A stretch of DNA of 64,000 nucleotides from Frateuria_A sp051900535 (GCF_051900535.1 NZ_JBHZGI010000002.1:62001-126000); one strand, 5' to 3'. Positions 17,448 through 26,325 are shown, numbered from the stretch's first letter. Numbers and translations are program-made. Notes: generated by a model not told the origin, from the letters alone.

Positions 17448-18191
17448 ATGGTAAGGCCTTGGCGGCAGCGCCGTGGCTCACCAGCGGATACTCTCGTGGC
17501 GCAACTCAAATACCAACTCCAACAGGCTTTCGAACGGTCCCAGGCGCCGCTGAGCTTTGCGCCGGACCCGGCATCGATGGAGCGCTTCCTGGCGCTGTGC
17601 CACCGCCGCCGCTATCCCGGCAAGACCGCGATCATCCGCCCGGGCGACCCGGCCAACACGCTCTACTACATCATCGAAGGCTCGCTCGCGGTCTGCACCG
17701 AAGACGAGCAGGGCCGCGAACTGATCCTGGCCTACCTCAACCGCGGCCAGTTCATCGGCGAGATGGGCCTGTTCGTCGAGCAGGCGCAGCGCGAATCGAT
17801 CGTGCGCAGCCGCACCCCGTGCGAAATGGCCGAGATCAGCTACGAGCGCCTGTTCCAGCTGATGGAAGGCCCGCTGCGCGAGGAATGCCCGAAGATCCTC
17901 TTCGCGATCGGGTCGCAACTGACCAACCGCCTGCTGCGCACCTCGCGCCAGGTCAGCCGCATGGCCTTCATGGACGTCACCAACCGGATCTCGCGCACGC
18001 TGCTGGACCTGTGCCAGGAGCCGGACGCGATGACCCATCCGGACGGGACGCAGATCCGCATCTCGCGCCAGGAAGTCAGCCGCATCGTGGGTTGCTCGCG
18101 CGAGATGGTCGGTCGCGTGCTCAAGCAGCTCGAGGAGCAGGGCATGATCAACGTGTCGGGCAAGACCATCGTGGTCAAGGGCACGCGCTGA
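17448..18191 (+). CDS. clp: Crp-like global regulator Clp
   Basis: This is a 247-residue CRP/FNR-family regulator. The cNMP-binding beta-roll spans ~35-150 (FRPGDPA-type IIRPGDPANTLYYIIEGSL, GEMGLF), the dimer helix ~150-180, and the winged HTH ~190-240 (RISRQEVSRIVGCSREMVGRVL). It matches Xanthomonas Clp (YPGKTAIIRPGD, AEISYERL, SRMAFMDVTNRI). In Xanthomonas Clp binds c-di-GMP rather than cAMP and controls virulence and secreted enzymes; that this also holds here is inference. The start is uncertain: GTG 17496 would give a protein 16 residues shorter. Confidence 0.92.
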   Translation: MVRPWRQRRGSPADTLVAQLKYQLQQAFERSQAPLSFAPDPASMERFLALCHRRRYPGKTAIIRPGDPANTLYYIIEGSLAVCTEDEQGRELILAYLNRGQFIGEMGLFVEQAQRESIVRSRTPCEMAEISYERLFQLMEGPLREECPKILFAIGSQLTNRLLRTSRQVSRMAFMDVTNRISRTLLDLCQEPDAMTHPDGTQIRISRQEVSRIVGCSREMVGRVLKQLEEQGMINVSGKTIVVKGTR

Positions 18192-18198
18192 GCTTCGC

Positions 18199-18219
18199 CC
18201 TTGCCGCTTTGCGGCAAGG
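18199..18219. terminator. hairpin between convergent clp and HTH-GNAT genes
   Basis: CCTTGCCGC-TTT-GCGGCAAGG forms a perfect 9-bp stem 7 bp after the clp stop. There is no T-run on either strand, so termination would be weak or Rho-assisted. Confidence 0.5.
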
Positions 18220-18239
18220 CCACCATGGCCGCGGCTTGA

Positions 18240-19208
18240 TCAGGGTTGCCGCGGCGACGTTTCCGGCCGATAGATCATGTAGACGTCCGCGCGCTCGTAA
18301 TGCGAGCCCGGACGTACCGACGGCTGCATCACGAACCCGGCCTTCTCGTACATCCGCAACGCCGTCTGCAGGCGGCTGTTGGACTCCAGGAACAGCGTCT
18401 GCCCGCCGCGGTGGTGGAACTCGGCGATGCAGGCCTCCAGCAGGCGCTTGCCGGCACCCAGGCCGCGGAATGTCTCGTCCACGCCCATCTTGGTGAGCTC
18501 GAACACCCCGGGCGATTCCTGCAGCAGCGCACAGGTGCCGATGACTTCCTCGCCAAGGCAGGCGAAGAAGATCGCGCCGCCCGGCTGCAGGATGTAACGC
18601 TCCGGGTCGCTCAGCACCGCGCGATCGATCTCCTCGATACGGAAGTGGTGTTCCAGCCATTGCGCGTTCAACCGGTAGAAGTGTTCGCGCAACGCCGGCG
18701 CATACGGCACGATCCGAAGCGGCGTCGCCTTGATGGCGTCATGCTCGGCCAGAATGGCGGCGGCGACGGGACGTTCCTGCAGGGACCGCTCGCACGCCTC
18801 GATGGCGTCCAGCAGCTGGGCGGCGTGCGCTTCCAGCGAGCTGCTCACCCCGCGTTGCACGGCACACCAGATCGGGCCCAGCCCGGCGAGTGCCGCGTGC
18901 GCCTTGTCGGTGAGCGTCAGCACGCTGCGTCGACCGTCCGCGGGGTCGCGCCGGCGCCGGACCATCCCGGCGCGCACCAGCTTGTCGGTGAGCTGGCTCA
19001 CCGCCGAGTGGGTCTGGCCGATGGCGTGTGCCACGTCCGTCACCGTGTTCGGGCCGGCATCCCATAGATAGCGCAGTACCGGCAACCAGCGCGATTCGAT
19101 GGGTGCACCGAGCGTCCGGTAGACCTCATCCGCGGCTCCGTAGAAGTGATCGCTGAGTGCCTTCAGCCGGCTGCCGAGGGCCAACTTGCCAAGGGATGCC
19201 AGATACAT
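18240..19208 (-). CDS. MarR-type HTH regulator fused to a GNAT acetyltransferase
   Basis: The 322-residue product has two domains. Residues ~1-145 are a MarR winged helix (TVTDVAHAIGQTHSAVSQLTDKL recognition region and the wing RRRDPADGRRSVLTLT). Residues ~160-315 are a GNAT domain with the acetyl-CoA loop TFRGLGAGKRLLEACI and FYRLNAQWLEHHF at its start. Bacterial HTH-GNAT fusions of this layout are known, but substrate and target are not. A perfect palindrome lies 18 bp upstream of ATG 19208, which suggests autoregulation. It is convergent with clp. Confidence 0.85.
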   Translation of the reverse strand: MYLASLGKLALGSRLKALSDHFYGAADEVYRTLGAPIESRWLPVLRYLWDAGPNTVTDVAHAIGQTHSAVSQLTDKLVRAGMVRRRRDPADGRRSVLTLTDKAHAALAGLGPIWCAVQRGVSSSLEAHAAQLLDAIEACERSLQERPVAAAILAEHDAIKATPLRIVPYAPALREHFYRLNAQWLEHHFRIEEIDRAVLSDPERYILQPGGAIFFACLGEEVIGTCALLQESPGVFELTKMGVDETFRGLGAGKRLLEACIAEFHHRGGQTLFLESNSRLQTALRMYEKAGFVMQPSVRPGSHYERADVYMIYRPETSPRQP

Positions 19209-19225
19209 GCGATTGCCCGCCAGAC

Positions 19226-19249
19226 AAATACGTAAGCACTAACGTATTT
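19226..19249. promoter_or_regulatory. palindromic operator upstream of the HTH-GNAT gene
   Basis: AAATACGT-N8-ACGTATTT is a perfect 8-bp inverted repeat with an 8-bp spacer, in the only AT-rich stretch between this gene and the HAD phosphatase. Spacing, symmetry and position 18-41 bp before the start fit a MarR-family autoregulatory site. That the fused protein binds it is inference. Confidence 0.7.
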
Positions 19250-19303
19250 AAAGCATCGATGGCTTGCAAGTCCCCTTGGGGAACGCAGTCGCTCCGCGCG
19301 TCG

Positions 19304-19981
19304 TCAGTGCCAGGCCACCCGTTCGATCGACCGGCCCAGTGCCCGCTCGATCCGCTTGCACAGCTTGGGCGTGCCATTGACCAGCACGGGTTCGGCCGCC
19401 GCCTTGAGCATGTGCAGGTCATGCAGCGAATCGCCGTAGGCGCGTCGCCAGGCCGGGACGCCGTGCGCCGTCAGCGCCTTGAGCTTGCCCGCGCCGATGT
19501 TGTGGTGGGCCACGCGCAGGCCGAACGGGCCGCGCTTGAGCCGGGAAGCGACCAGCTCCACCCCGGCGAGCCCCAGCTGGGCGAGCAGGCTCTCGACCAG
19601 CGTGTGCTCGCAGCCGGTCACCACGATCACGCGCTCGCCCGCCGCCTGATGGCGCCGAAGCGCCCGCACGGCATCGCGGCAAAAATGGCCGGGTCGCCGC
19701 ACGAGCTCGGCGGCGAAGGCCTCGATGGCGCTGCCGTAGCGCTTCTCGTCCAGCCCCAGCAGCGCGATGTGCACCAGCGGGCGTTGCAGCCGGCGCGTCA
19801 GGGGCCACAGCAACATCAACCAGGGCAGCGCCAGCAGGGCGAGCAGCTGGCGCCAGGTTGAGCGGGCGTAGCGCTCGCGCACGAACAAGGCATAGGTATC
19901 GGCGTGGGTGAGCACGCCGTCGAAATCGAACAGCACGACCGACGATGCGTCGGCGGCTGCGGTGTCCTGCCCGTCGTCCAC
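19304..19981 (-). CDS. HAD-superfamily phosphatase (subclass IB-like)
   Basis: The 225-residue product has all HAD motifs: DFDGVLTHADT (nucleophile and acid/base Asp), VIVVTGCEHT (motif II), a Lys in the GKLKALTAHG region, and AYGDSLHDLHML (motif IV). A hydrophobic stretch LLALLALPWLMLLWPL at ~45-60 may associate with the membrane. The substrate is unknown. The GTG start at 19981 lies five bases after the trpC TGA; a TTG at 20008 inside trpC is an alternative. It is probably the last gene of the trpGDC transcript. Confidence 0.78.
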   Translation of the reverse strand: MDDGQDTAAADASSVVLFDFDGVLTHADTYALFVRERYARSTWRQLLALLALPWLMLLWPLTRRLQRPLVHIALLGLDEKRYGSAIEAFAAELVRRPGHFCRDAVRALRRHQAAGERVIVVTGCEHTLVESLLAQLGLAGVELVASRLKRGPFGLRVAHHNIGAGKLKALTAHGVPAWRRAYGDSLHDLHMLKAAAEPVLVNGTPKLCKRIERALGRSIERVAWH

Positions 19982-19985
19982 CGCG

Positions 19986-20780
19986 TCAGGCCGCAAACAG
20001 CCGATCAAGCGCCTGGCCCGGATCCCCGGCGCGCATGAACGCCTCCCCGACCAGGAAGGCGTGGATGCCGGCCTCGCGCAGGCGCGCCACGTCCTCCCGT
20101 GCGTGGATGCCCGACTCGGCCACCAGCACGCGGTCGTCGCCCGCCATGCGCGGCCGAAGCGTGAGCGAGGTATCCAGCGAGGTCTCGAAGGTGCGCAGGT
20201 TGCGGTTGTTCACGCCGATCAGCGGCACCGGCAGGGCCAGCGCGCGTTCCAGCTCCTCCGCGTCGTGCACTTCGCACAGCACGTCCAGGTCGAGCTCGGC
20301 GGCAACCAGCGAAAGATCCAGCAGCGCCGCGTCGCCGAGCGCGGCGACGATCAGCAGGATGCAGTCGGCGCCGATCGCACGGGCCTCGTACACCTGGTAC
20401 GGATCGATGATGAAGTCCTTGCGCAGGACCGGCAGCGCACAGGCCTCGCGTGCCTGCTTCAGGTAATCCTCGCTGCCCTGGAAGAAGTCGCGATCGGTCA
20501 GCACCGACAGGCAGGTCGCGCCACCCGCGGCATAGCTGCGCGCGATCGCGGCCGGATCGAAGTCGGCGCGGATCACGCCCTTGCTGGGGCTGGCCTTCTT
20601 CACCTCGGCGATGACCGCCGGCAGGCCAGCGGCGAGTTTGTCCTCGATGGCGGCGGCGAACCCACGCGTGGGCGGCAGCTCCTCGATGCGGGAGGCGAGC
20701 TCGGCCAGCGGCAGCGTGGCGCTGCGCTCGGCGATCTCCTCGGCCTTGCGGGCGAGGATGCGTTGCAGGATGTCGGTCAT
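19986..20780 (-). CDS. trpC: indole-3-glycerol-phosphate synthase
   Basis: TrpC closes the indole ring in tryptophan synthesis. The 264-residue monofunctional TIM barrel (no fused TrpF) begins MTDILQRILARKAEEIAER. It carries PAVIAEVKKASPSKGVIRADFDP (catalytic Lys), LSVLTDRDFFQGS, LRKDFIIDPYQVYEARAIGAD and VAESGI. It is separated from trpD by 81 bp that hold a REP pair. Confidence 0.97.
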   Translation of the reverse strand: MTDILQRILARKAEEIAERSATLPLAELASRIEELPPTRGFAAAIEDKLAAGLPAVIAEVKKASPSKGVIRADFDPAAIARSYAAGGATCLSVLTDRDFFQGSEDYLKQAREACALPVLRKDFIIDPYQVYEARAIGADCILLIVAALGDAALLDLSLVAAELDLDVLCEVHDAEELERALALPVPLIGVNNRNLRTFETSLDTSLTLRPRMAGDDRVLVAESGIHAREDVARLREAGIHAFLVGEAFMRAGDPGQALDRLFAA

Positions 20781-20796
20781 GGCGGAATGGATTTCT

Positions 20797-20865
20797 GTAG
20801 GGGGCGCACTTGGGCGCGACCGGGGTGGGCCGGCGACACGCGGTCGCGCCCAAGGGCGCTCCTAC
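20797..20865. repeat. REP inverted pair between trpD and trpC
   Basis: GTAG (20797-20800) and CTAC (20862-20865) mark the two ends. Inside is a perfect 14-bp inverted repeat, CTTGGGCGCGACCG at 20809-20822 and its complement at 20841-20854. The CTAC end contains the TAG stop codon of trpD. The hairpin may weaken trpC expression or protect the upstream mRNA. Confidence 0.85.
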
Positions 20866-21914
20866 ATGGATCCGGCGAGCCTTCGCGTCGCGGCGATGAA
20901 TTCCATCATTTTCGCATGCGCGGCGCCGCTGGCGATGGTATGGCGCGCCAGCGCGATGCCTTCGTCGATGTCTGCCGCCACCCCGGAGGTATAGAGCGCC
21001 GCGCCCGCGTTGAGGCAGACGATGTCGTGCGCCACGCCATGGCGTCCGCCCAGCGCTTCGAGCAGCATGGCGCGCGATTCGTCCACGCTCTCGACCCTGA
21101 GGTTGCGGCTTGAGGCCATTGCCAGGCCGAAGTCCTCCGGCTCGATCTCGTACTCGCGTACTTCGCCACCATGCAGCTCGCCGACCAGCGTAGACGCGCC
21201 CAGCGAGATCTCGTCCATGCCGTCGCGGCCCCACACCACCATGGCGTGGCGCGCACCCAGCGCCTGCAACACGCGCACCTGGATGCCGACCAGGTCGGGG
21301 TGGAACACGCCCATCAGGATGTTCGGCGCATCGGCTGGGTTGGTCAGGGGACCTAGGATGTTGAACAAGGTGCGCACGCCCATTTCCTTGCGGACCGGCG
21401 CGACGACCTTCATCGCCGGGTGGTGGTTGGGCGCGAACATGAAGCCGATGCCGGTCTCTTCCATGCACTGGGCGACCCGCGCCGGATCCAGGTCGATCAC
21501 GGCGCCCAGCGCCTCGAGCACGTCGGCGCTGCCGGACTTGGACGACACGCTGCGCCCGCCGTGCTTGGCCACGCGCGCGCCCGCCGCGGCGGCGACGAAC
21601 ATCGAAGCGGTGGAAATATTGAAGCTCGACGCGCCGTCGCCACCGGTGCCGACGATGTCGACGAAATGCGGATGCGCAGGCGCCTCGACCCTGGCCGACA
21701 GCTCGCGCATCACCCGCGCCGCGCCGGTGATCTCGCCGACGGTTTCCTTCTTGACGCGCAGGCCGGTGATGATCGCCGCGGTCATCAGCGGGCTCACGTC
21801 GCCGCGCATGATCTGGCGCATCAGCGCGATCATCTCGTCGTGGAAGATCTCGCGATGTTCGATGGTCCGCTGGAGTGCTTCCTGGGGCGTGATCGAGATC
21901 TCGCGCGGACTCAT
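20862..21914 (-). CDS. trpD: anthranilate phosphoribosyltransferase
   Basis: TrpD joins anthranilate to PRPP. The 350-residue product shows FVDIVGTGGDGASSFNIST (PRPP loop), AKHGGRSVSSKSGSADVLEALG, FAPNHHPAMKVVAPVRKEMG and RTLFNILGPLTNPA. It starts at ATG 21914, overlapping the trpG TGA as ATGA. The last codons are GGA TCC ATG TAG, where the TAG and preceding G are the GTAG end of a REP element, so the extreme C terminus has been shaped by the repeat. Confidence 0.97.
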   Translation of the reverse strand: MSPREISITPQEALQRTIEHREIFHDEMIALMRQIMRGDVSPLMTAAIITGLRVKKETVGEITGAARVMRELSARVEAPAHPHFVDIVGTGGDGASSFNISTASMFVAAAAGARVAKHGGRSVSSKSGSADVLEALGAVIDLDPARVAQCMEETGIGFMFAPNHHPAMKVVAPVRKEMGVRTLFNILGPLTNPADAPNILMGVFHPDLVGIQVRVLQALGARHAMVVWGRDGMDEISLGASTLVGELHGGEVREYEIEPEDFGLAMASSRNLRVESVDESRAMLLEALGGRHGVAHDIVCLNAGAALYTSGVAADIDEGIALARHTIASGAAHAKMMEFIAATRRLAGSM

Positions 21915-22510
21915 GCAGCGAGCTTCCGCCGCGGCAGGCCGAGGAAATTGGCAAGCAGGTCGTGGCCGTACTGGGTCAGGATCGACTCGGGGTGGAACTG
22001 CACGCCCTCGACCGGCAGGGTTTTGTGGCGCAGGCCCATGATCTCGTCGATCGAACCATCCGCGTGCTCGGTCCACGCCGTGACTTCCAGGCAATCGGGC
22101 AGCGAACCCTGCTCGACCACCAGCGAGTGGTAGCGCGTGGCCTCGAACGGATCGGGGAGGCCGGCGAAGACACCGTGCCCGCGATGGCGCACCGGCGACG
22201 TCTTGCCGTGCATGATCTGCTTGGCGCGGATCACCTTGCCGCCGAACGCCTGGCCGATCGCCTGATGGCCAAGGCACACGCCGAACACCGGGATCTCCCC
22301 CGCCAGCTCGCGCAGCACCGCCAGCGACACGCCCGCGTCGTCCGGCGTGCCCGGCCCGGGCGAGATCATGATGTGCGCGGGCTTGAGCGCGCGGATGCCG
22401 GCCACGTCCAGCGCATCGTTGCGCAGCACCCTCACCTCCTGCCCCAGCTCGCCCAGGTACTGCACGAGGTTGAAGGTAAAGCTGTCGTAGTTGTCGATCA
22501 TCAGCAGCAC
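21911..22510 (-). CDS. trpG: anthranilate synthase component II (glutamine amidotransferase)
   Basis: This subunit supplies ammonia from glutamine to TrpE. The 199-residue class I amidotransferase begins at GTG 22510 (LLMIDNYDSFTFNLVQYL follows). It has the oxyanion loop SPGPGTPDDAG, nucleophile Cys79 in GVCLGHQAIGQ, and His/Glu in VQFHPESIL. trpE is not adjacent; it lies at 60.8-62.3 kb on the same strand. The protein may also serve PabB (folate), since no separate pabA is seen here. Confidence 0.95.
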   Translation of the reverse strand: MLLMIDNYDSFTFNLVQYLGELGQEVRVLRNDALDVAGIRALKPAHIMISPGPGTPDDAGVSLAVLRELAGEIPVFGVCLGHQAIGQAFGGKVIRAKQIMHGKTSPVRHRGHGVFAGLPDPFEATRYHSLVVEQGSLPDCLEVTAWTEHADGSIDEIMGLRHKTLPVEGVQFHPESILTQYGHDLLANFLGLPRRKLAA

Positions 22511-22647
22511 GGGCCTGGGCCTCCGGCGGGCGGAAACTTGCCGCGTCGATCGCCTGTTGGCGAGCGCGGTCCGATTCCAGATGGATGCCCAAAGTGTATC
22601 CGCCCGGGCCGATCCCGTGGAGATCGCCACCCGGTTTCGCCGGGGCT

Positions 22648-23493
22648 TCAGAGCGAAAGACGCCAGCCCCCGCTGATGGCGCGCACGATCAACAGCACGC
22701 CGACACCCACGGCAAGCAGACCGACGCCTCGCGCCACCCGCTCGCCTGCCGGCAGCAGGCGCTCCGCCGTGATCGCCAGCGTCACCGCCGCCATGATTCG
22801 CAGGTCCATCATTCCCGCGACCAGCGAAATCGCCATCAGGTTGCCGCAACAGCAAGCGCAATAGAGCCCGAGGCGCAGGCCACGGCGAAGGCCCGCAGCC
22901 ATGCCGCCCGGTGGTGGCGCCATGGCGCCCGGCGCCGACCGGCAGCAGGCGAGGCGGCGCGCCTTCCATGCGGTGAACTGGAGCGCGCCGGCGAGCACCA
23001 CGACCGCCGCGGCCGCGAACGGCGCCATGCGCGCCAGCCACCTGTGGCCCATCGCCGCCTGCGCCAAAGCGGCGCCGAGCGGGTAGATCGCCACGCCGAC
23101 CGTGGCCCAGACGAGGAAATAGCCCAATGCGGCCGCGGCGGCCATGCGGCCCGGGCGCCGGACGCCGGCACATGCCAGGGTGCGGCCGTAGCGCGACAGC
23201 ACCGGCCCCAGCGACGGCAGCATCATTGCCGCCATCATGGGCATCCACATGACCAGGAAGCCTCCGGCCGCCGCGAGCCAGCCCTGCCCGCCCATCCGCA
23301 TCCAGACCATCGACAGGGTCCAGTAGCCAGGCATCGGCATGGCACCCATCAGGGCGATGGCGTCGCCACCGAGCACCGTGACAGCCACGCTCGCGACGAA
23401 CGCCAGCGCCAGGACGCCCGGGCGCACTCCCGGCGAAACCCTTTGCGGCGCGCCCGCGGACGCGGTGGTCCCGACGTTGCTCAGGCGCAGCAT
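22648..23493 (-). CDS. DUF2182 integral membrane protein
   Basis: The 281-residue product has about six to seven membrane segments and the DUF2182 signatures: WMPMMAAMMLPSL in the N-terminal half, CRSAPG in the middle, and GLYCACCCGNLMAISLVAGM near the C terminus. The clustered Met, Cys and His residues have led to the description of the family as predicted metal-binding membrane proteins; no function is proven. It overlaps the upstream DUF899 gene by 13 nt, so the two are cotranscribed. Confidence 0.85.
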   Translation of the reverse strand: MLRLSNVGTTASAGAPQRVSPGVRPGVLALAFVASVAVTVLGGDAIALMGAMPMPGYWTLSMVWMRMGGQGWLAAAGGFLVMWMPMMAAMMLPSLGPVLSRYGRTLACAGVRRPGRMAAAAALGYFLVWATVGVAIYPLGAALAQAAMGHRWLARMAPFAAAAVVVLAGALQFTAWKARRLACCRSAPGAMAPPPGGMAAGLRRGLRLGLYCACCCGNLMAISLVAGMMDLRIMAAVTLAITAERLLPAGERVARGVGLLAVGVGVLLIVRAISGGWRLSL

Positions 23494-24275
23494 GGCTCAT
23501 CCATTGCGCGCATCGCATCGCCGTATTCGTCGTGGCGACGCCACCAGATTCCGGACTCGTTGCGCCCCCGCGGCGCGCGGTCCAGCCACTGGTACATGTT
23601 CCACAATCCGTCCAGGCCGCGTGCATAGGCCGAATAGCTGTGATAGACCACGCCGTCTTCCAGCACGAAAGTACTCATGCCCGGCCGGTCGCGCGCGTAG
23701 GTCGATGCGTCGGTGCCGCAGGTGGCGGCGAACTGTTCCACCGGCGCGGGCGCGGGCACCACGTCCATGGCATGGCCGCCGCGGCGGTAGTTGTACTCGA
23801 CCTTACCGGCACGCTGCTGCGCCTGGTCGAAGGCGACGTTGAAGTCCTCGGCGAAATCGCTGCCATGGGCGGACGCCCACGGGAACGACCAGCCCATCCG
23901 ACGGCGGTACGCCAGCAGCTTGTCCAGCGGCGCGCGCGATACCGCCATCAGCGTCACGTCATGGTTGGCCAGGTGTACCGCGATGCCGTCGAAGCCGTCC
24001 GCGATCGCCGAGCAGGACGGGCATCCTGCGGCATAGTCGGGCCCGAACATGAAGTGATAGACCATCAGCTGCGAACGGCCCTGGAACAGCTCCGCCAGCG
24101 TGGCGCTCCCGTGCTCGGTGATGAAGCGGTACGGCTTGTCGATGCGTACCCAAGGCAGGGCCTGGCGACGTCGCGCCAGTTCGTCGCCGCGCCGGGTGTG
24201 TTCCTTCTCCGCCGCCAGCAAATCCAGTCGTTCTGCCAGCCATTGCTCTCGCGTTGTGGTCTCGTGGCTTGCCAT
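23481..24275 (-). CDS. DUF899 thioredoxin-like protein
   Basis: The 264-residue soluble product belongs to DUF899, a thioredoxin-fold family of unknown function. It shows LPWVRIDKPYRF, the LMVYHFMFGPDYAAGCPSCS segment with a CPSC-like pair, DVTLMAVSRAPL, GWSFPW and a C-terminal WNMYQWLDRAPRGR. The CxxC-like pair suggests a redox or metal role. It is the first gene of the leftward pair with DUF2182 and diverges from the helical/winged-helix regulator gene at 24388. Confidence 0.87.
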   Translation of the reverse strand: MASHETTTREQWLAERLDLLAAEKEHTRRGDELARRRQALPWVRIDKPYRFITEHGSATLAELFQGRSQLMVYHFMFGPDYAAGCPSCSAIADGFDGIAVHLANHDVTLMAVSRAPLDKLLAYRRRMGWSFPWASAHGSDFAEDFNVAFDQAQQRAGKVEYNYRRGGHAMDVVPAPAPVEQFAATCGTDASTYARDRPGMSTFVLEDGVVYHSYSAYARGLDGLWNMYQWLDRAPRGRNESGIWWRRHDEYGDAMRAMDEPCCA

Positions 24276-24387
24276 GTTTCGCTCTCCCGTGGATGGCGCG
24301 GTCGCCGCGGCGACGCGCGTGGTGGTCGTGGGCTAGATTGGCGCGGTGGCATGGGCAGGCGGGAGTGACAAAGTTGGCGGGATTGCG

Positions 24388-25608
24388 ATGGATTCCCTGA
24401 TCGTGGCTGCGGGCCGCGCACTCGCCGCGGGCGATCCGCTCGGCGCGCTGAACCGCGTCGCGCTGCGCGAGGACGCGCCGGCGCTCGCGCTGCGCGGCAT
24501 CGCAATGGCGCAGCTTGGGGATCTCGCCCGGGCCCGTGCGCTGGTGCGGCAGGCGACGCACGCGTTCGGTCCGAAGGAGGCGCTGGCCCGCGCGCGCTGC
24601 GTCGTGGCCGAGGCGGAGATCGCGCTGGTCTCGCGCGACCTGGGCTGGCCCGAGAAGACGCTCGCGGCCGCACGGAAGACGCTGGAGGAGCATGGCGACC
24701 GCATCAATGCCGCCCACGCCCGCTGCCTCGCGATCCGCCGCCTGCTGCTGATCGGCCGGCTGCACGAGGCCGAGCGCGAACTCGAAGGGATCCAACCCGC
24801 GTTGCTGCCGCCCGCCCTGCGCACCGCCCACGAACTGGCGGTCGCCGGCATCGCCATGCGGCGGCTGCGGGCCGCGGCGGCGCAGGCCGCGCTCGAACGC
24901 GCCCGGCACGCCGTGCGCCATGCGGGCATCCCGGCGCTGGCGGCGGAAGTGGAGAGCCTGGCGCTGGCGCTGCATGCACCCGCGGCGCGCCTGGTGTCCA
25001 GGGACGGGGAACGATCGCTGCCGCTGGCAGACGTCGAAACACTATTGGCCTCGGAAACGCTGGTGCTGGATGGCTGCCGCCACGCCATGCACGCCGCCGG
25101 AACGACGGTCGCGCTGGCCAGCCGCCCGGTGCTGTTCGCACTCGCCCGCAAGCTGGCGGAGGCCTGGCCCGGCGACGCACCGCGCGAAGTGCTGATCCGC
25201 CACGCGTTCCGCGCGAAGCTGCCGGACGAAACGCATCGCGCGCGCCTGCGCGTGGAGATCGGGCGGCTGCGCGCCCTGCTCAGGCCGCTGGCCGATGTTC
25301 GCGCGACGCAACAGGGTTTTGCGCTGGTGCCACACGCAACGCGCGACGTCGCGGTGCTGGCGCGGCCGGCGGAGGAGGCGCATGCGGCGGTGCTCGCCCT
25401 GCTCGCCGACGGCGAGTCGTGGTCCAGTTCGGCTCTCGCGCTTGCGCTCGGTGCGAGCCAGCGCACTGTGCAACGCTCGCTCGATGCGCTGGCCGCCGCC
25501 GGCAAGGTGCAGCCGCTCGGCCGCGGCCGCACGCGCCGCTGGATGTCGCCACCGATGCCCGGTTTCGCGACGGCCTTGTTACTCCCCGCCCCGCTGCCGG
25601 GCGACTAG
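24388..25608 (+). CDS. putative transcriptional regulator, TPR-like N part and winged-helix C terminus
   Basis: The 406-residue product is Ala/Arg/Leu-rich. Residues ~1-200 look like TPR-type helical repeats (AIAMAQLGDLARARALVRQA and similar). A middle region (~270-325) with DETHRARLRVEIGRLRALL resembles an OmpR/BTAD-like winged helix. Residues ~340-400 form a second winged helix (SSSALALALGASQRTVQRSL, then KVQPLGRGRTRRW). I know of no studied homologue. It diverges from the DUF899-DUF2182 pair, which it may control (inference), and is followed after 10 bp by the beta-propeller gene. ATG 24388 is chosen over 24346 because the conserved-looking part begins there. Confidence 0.68.
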   Translation: MDSLIVAAGRALAAGDPLGALNRVALREDAPALALRGIAMAQLGDLARARALVRQATHAFGPKEALARARCVVAEAEIALVSRDLGWPEKTLAAARKTLEEHGDRINAAHARCLAIRRLLLIGRLHEAERELEGIQPALLPPALRTAHELAVAGIAMRRLRAAAAQAALERARHAVRHAGIPALAAEVESLALALHAPAARLVSRDGERSLPLADVETLLASETLVLDGCRHAMHAAGTTVALASRPVLFALARKLAEAWPGDAPREVLIRHAFRAKLPDETHRARLRVEIGRLRALLRPLADVRATQQGFALVPHATRDVAVLARPAEEAHAAVLALLADGESWSSSALALALGASQRTVQRSLDALAAAGKVQPLGRGRTRRWMSPPMPGFATALLLPAPLPGD

Positions 25609-25618
25609 GATGCCCCGC

Positions 25619-26254
25619 ATGAAACGTTCGCACGCCGACATCCTCGCCGAACTGGGTCCCTATCCGGGCGTCGACATTGTCCATGGCGTGACCTGGGACG
25701 GCCGCCAGGTGTGGTTCGCCGGTGGCGAAGGCCTCACCGCCGTGGACCCGGACAGCGGCCAGCCGTTGCGCTCGATCGAAACGGCCGCGCACGCCGGGAC
25801 CGCCTTCGACGGCCGGCACCTGTACCAGATCGCCGAGAACCGTATCCACAAGATCGATCCGCAGACCGGCCGCGTGCTCGCCGCCATTCCCGCGCCCGGC
25901 AGCAGCGATTCGGGGCTGGCCTGGGCCGAAGGGTCGCTGTGGGTGGGCCAGTACCAGGACCGCAAGATCCACCAGGTGGACCCGGACACCGGCGCGATCC
26001 TGCGCACCATCGAATCGAACCGCTTCGTCACCGGCGTCACCTGGGTGGACGGCGAGCTCTGGCACGGCACCTGGGAAGGCGGCGAAAGCGAATTGCGCCG
26101 GATCGACCCGCGCGACGGCATGGTGCTGGAAAGCATCGACATGCCCGAGGGCACGGGTGTCTCCGGCCTGGACAGCGACGGCGAGCGCTTCTTCTGCGGC
26201 GGCGGTGGCAGCGGCAAGCTGCGCGTCGTACGCCGGCCGCGACGCGTCGCCTAG
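25619..26254 (+). CDS. beta-propeller protein, glutamine-cyclotransferase-like
   Basis: The 211-residue cytoplasmic protein (no signal peptide) consists of about five repeated blades of ~40 residues: VTWDGRQVWFAGGEGLTAVDPDSG, HLYQIAENRIHKIDPQTG, SLWVGQYQDRKIHQVDPDTG and GELWHGTWEGG...RRIDPRDG. The pattern (W/LWV...I.kIDP.TG) is that of QPCT/SGL-type propellers. A catalytic role is not proven by what is visible. ATG 25619 has AGGA at 25607-25610. It forms an operon with the preceding regulator. Confidence 0.7.
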   Translation: MKRSHADILAELGPYPGVDIVHGVTWDGRQVWFAGGEGLTAVDPDSGQPLRSIETAAHAGTAFDGRHLYQIAENRIHKIDPQTGRVLAAIPAPGSSDSGLAWAEGSLWVGQYQDRKIHQVDPDTGAILRTIESNRFVTGVTWVDGELWHGTWEGGESELRRIDPRDGMVLESIDMPEGTGVSGLDSDGERFFCGGGGSGKLRVVRRPRRVA

Positions 26255-26325
26255 GCCGTCGAATTCCCGGCAACGCCGCGCCCGGGAGCACTCGCGCCAC
26301 ACCCGCTTCCAGAAGGAATCGCGGT

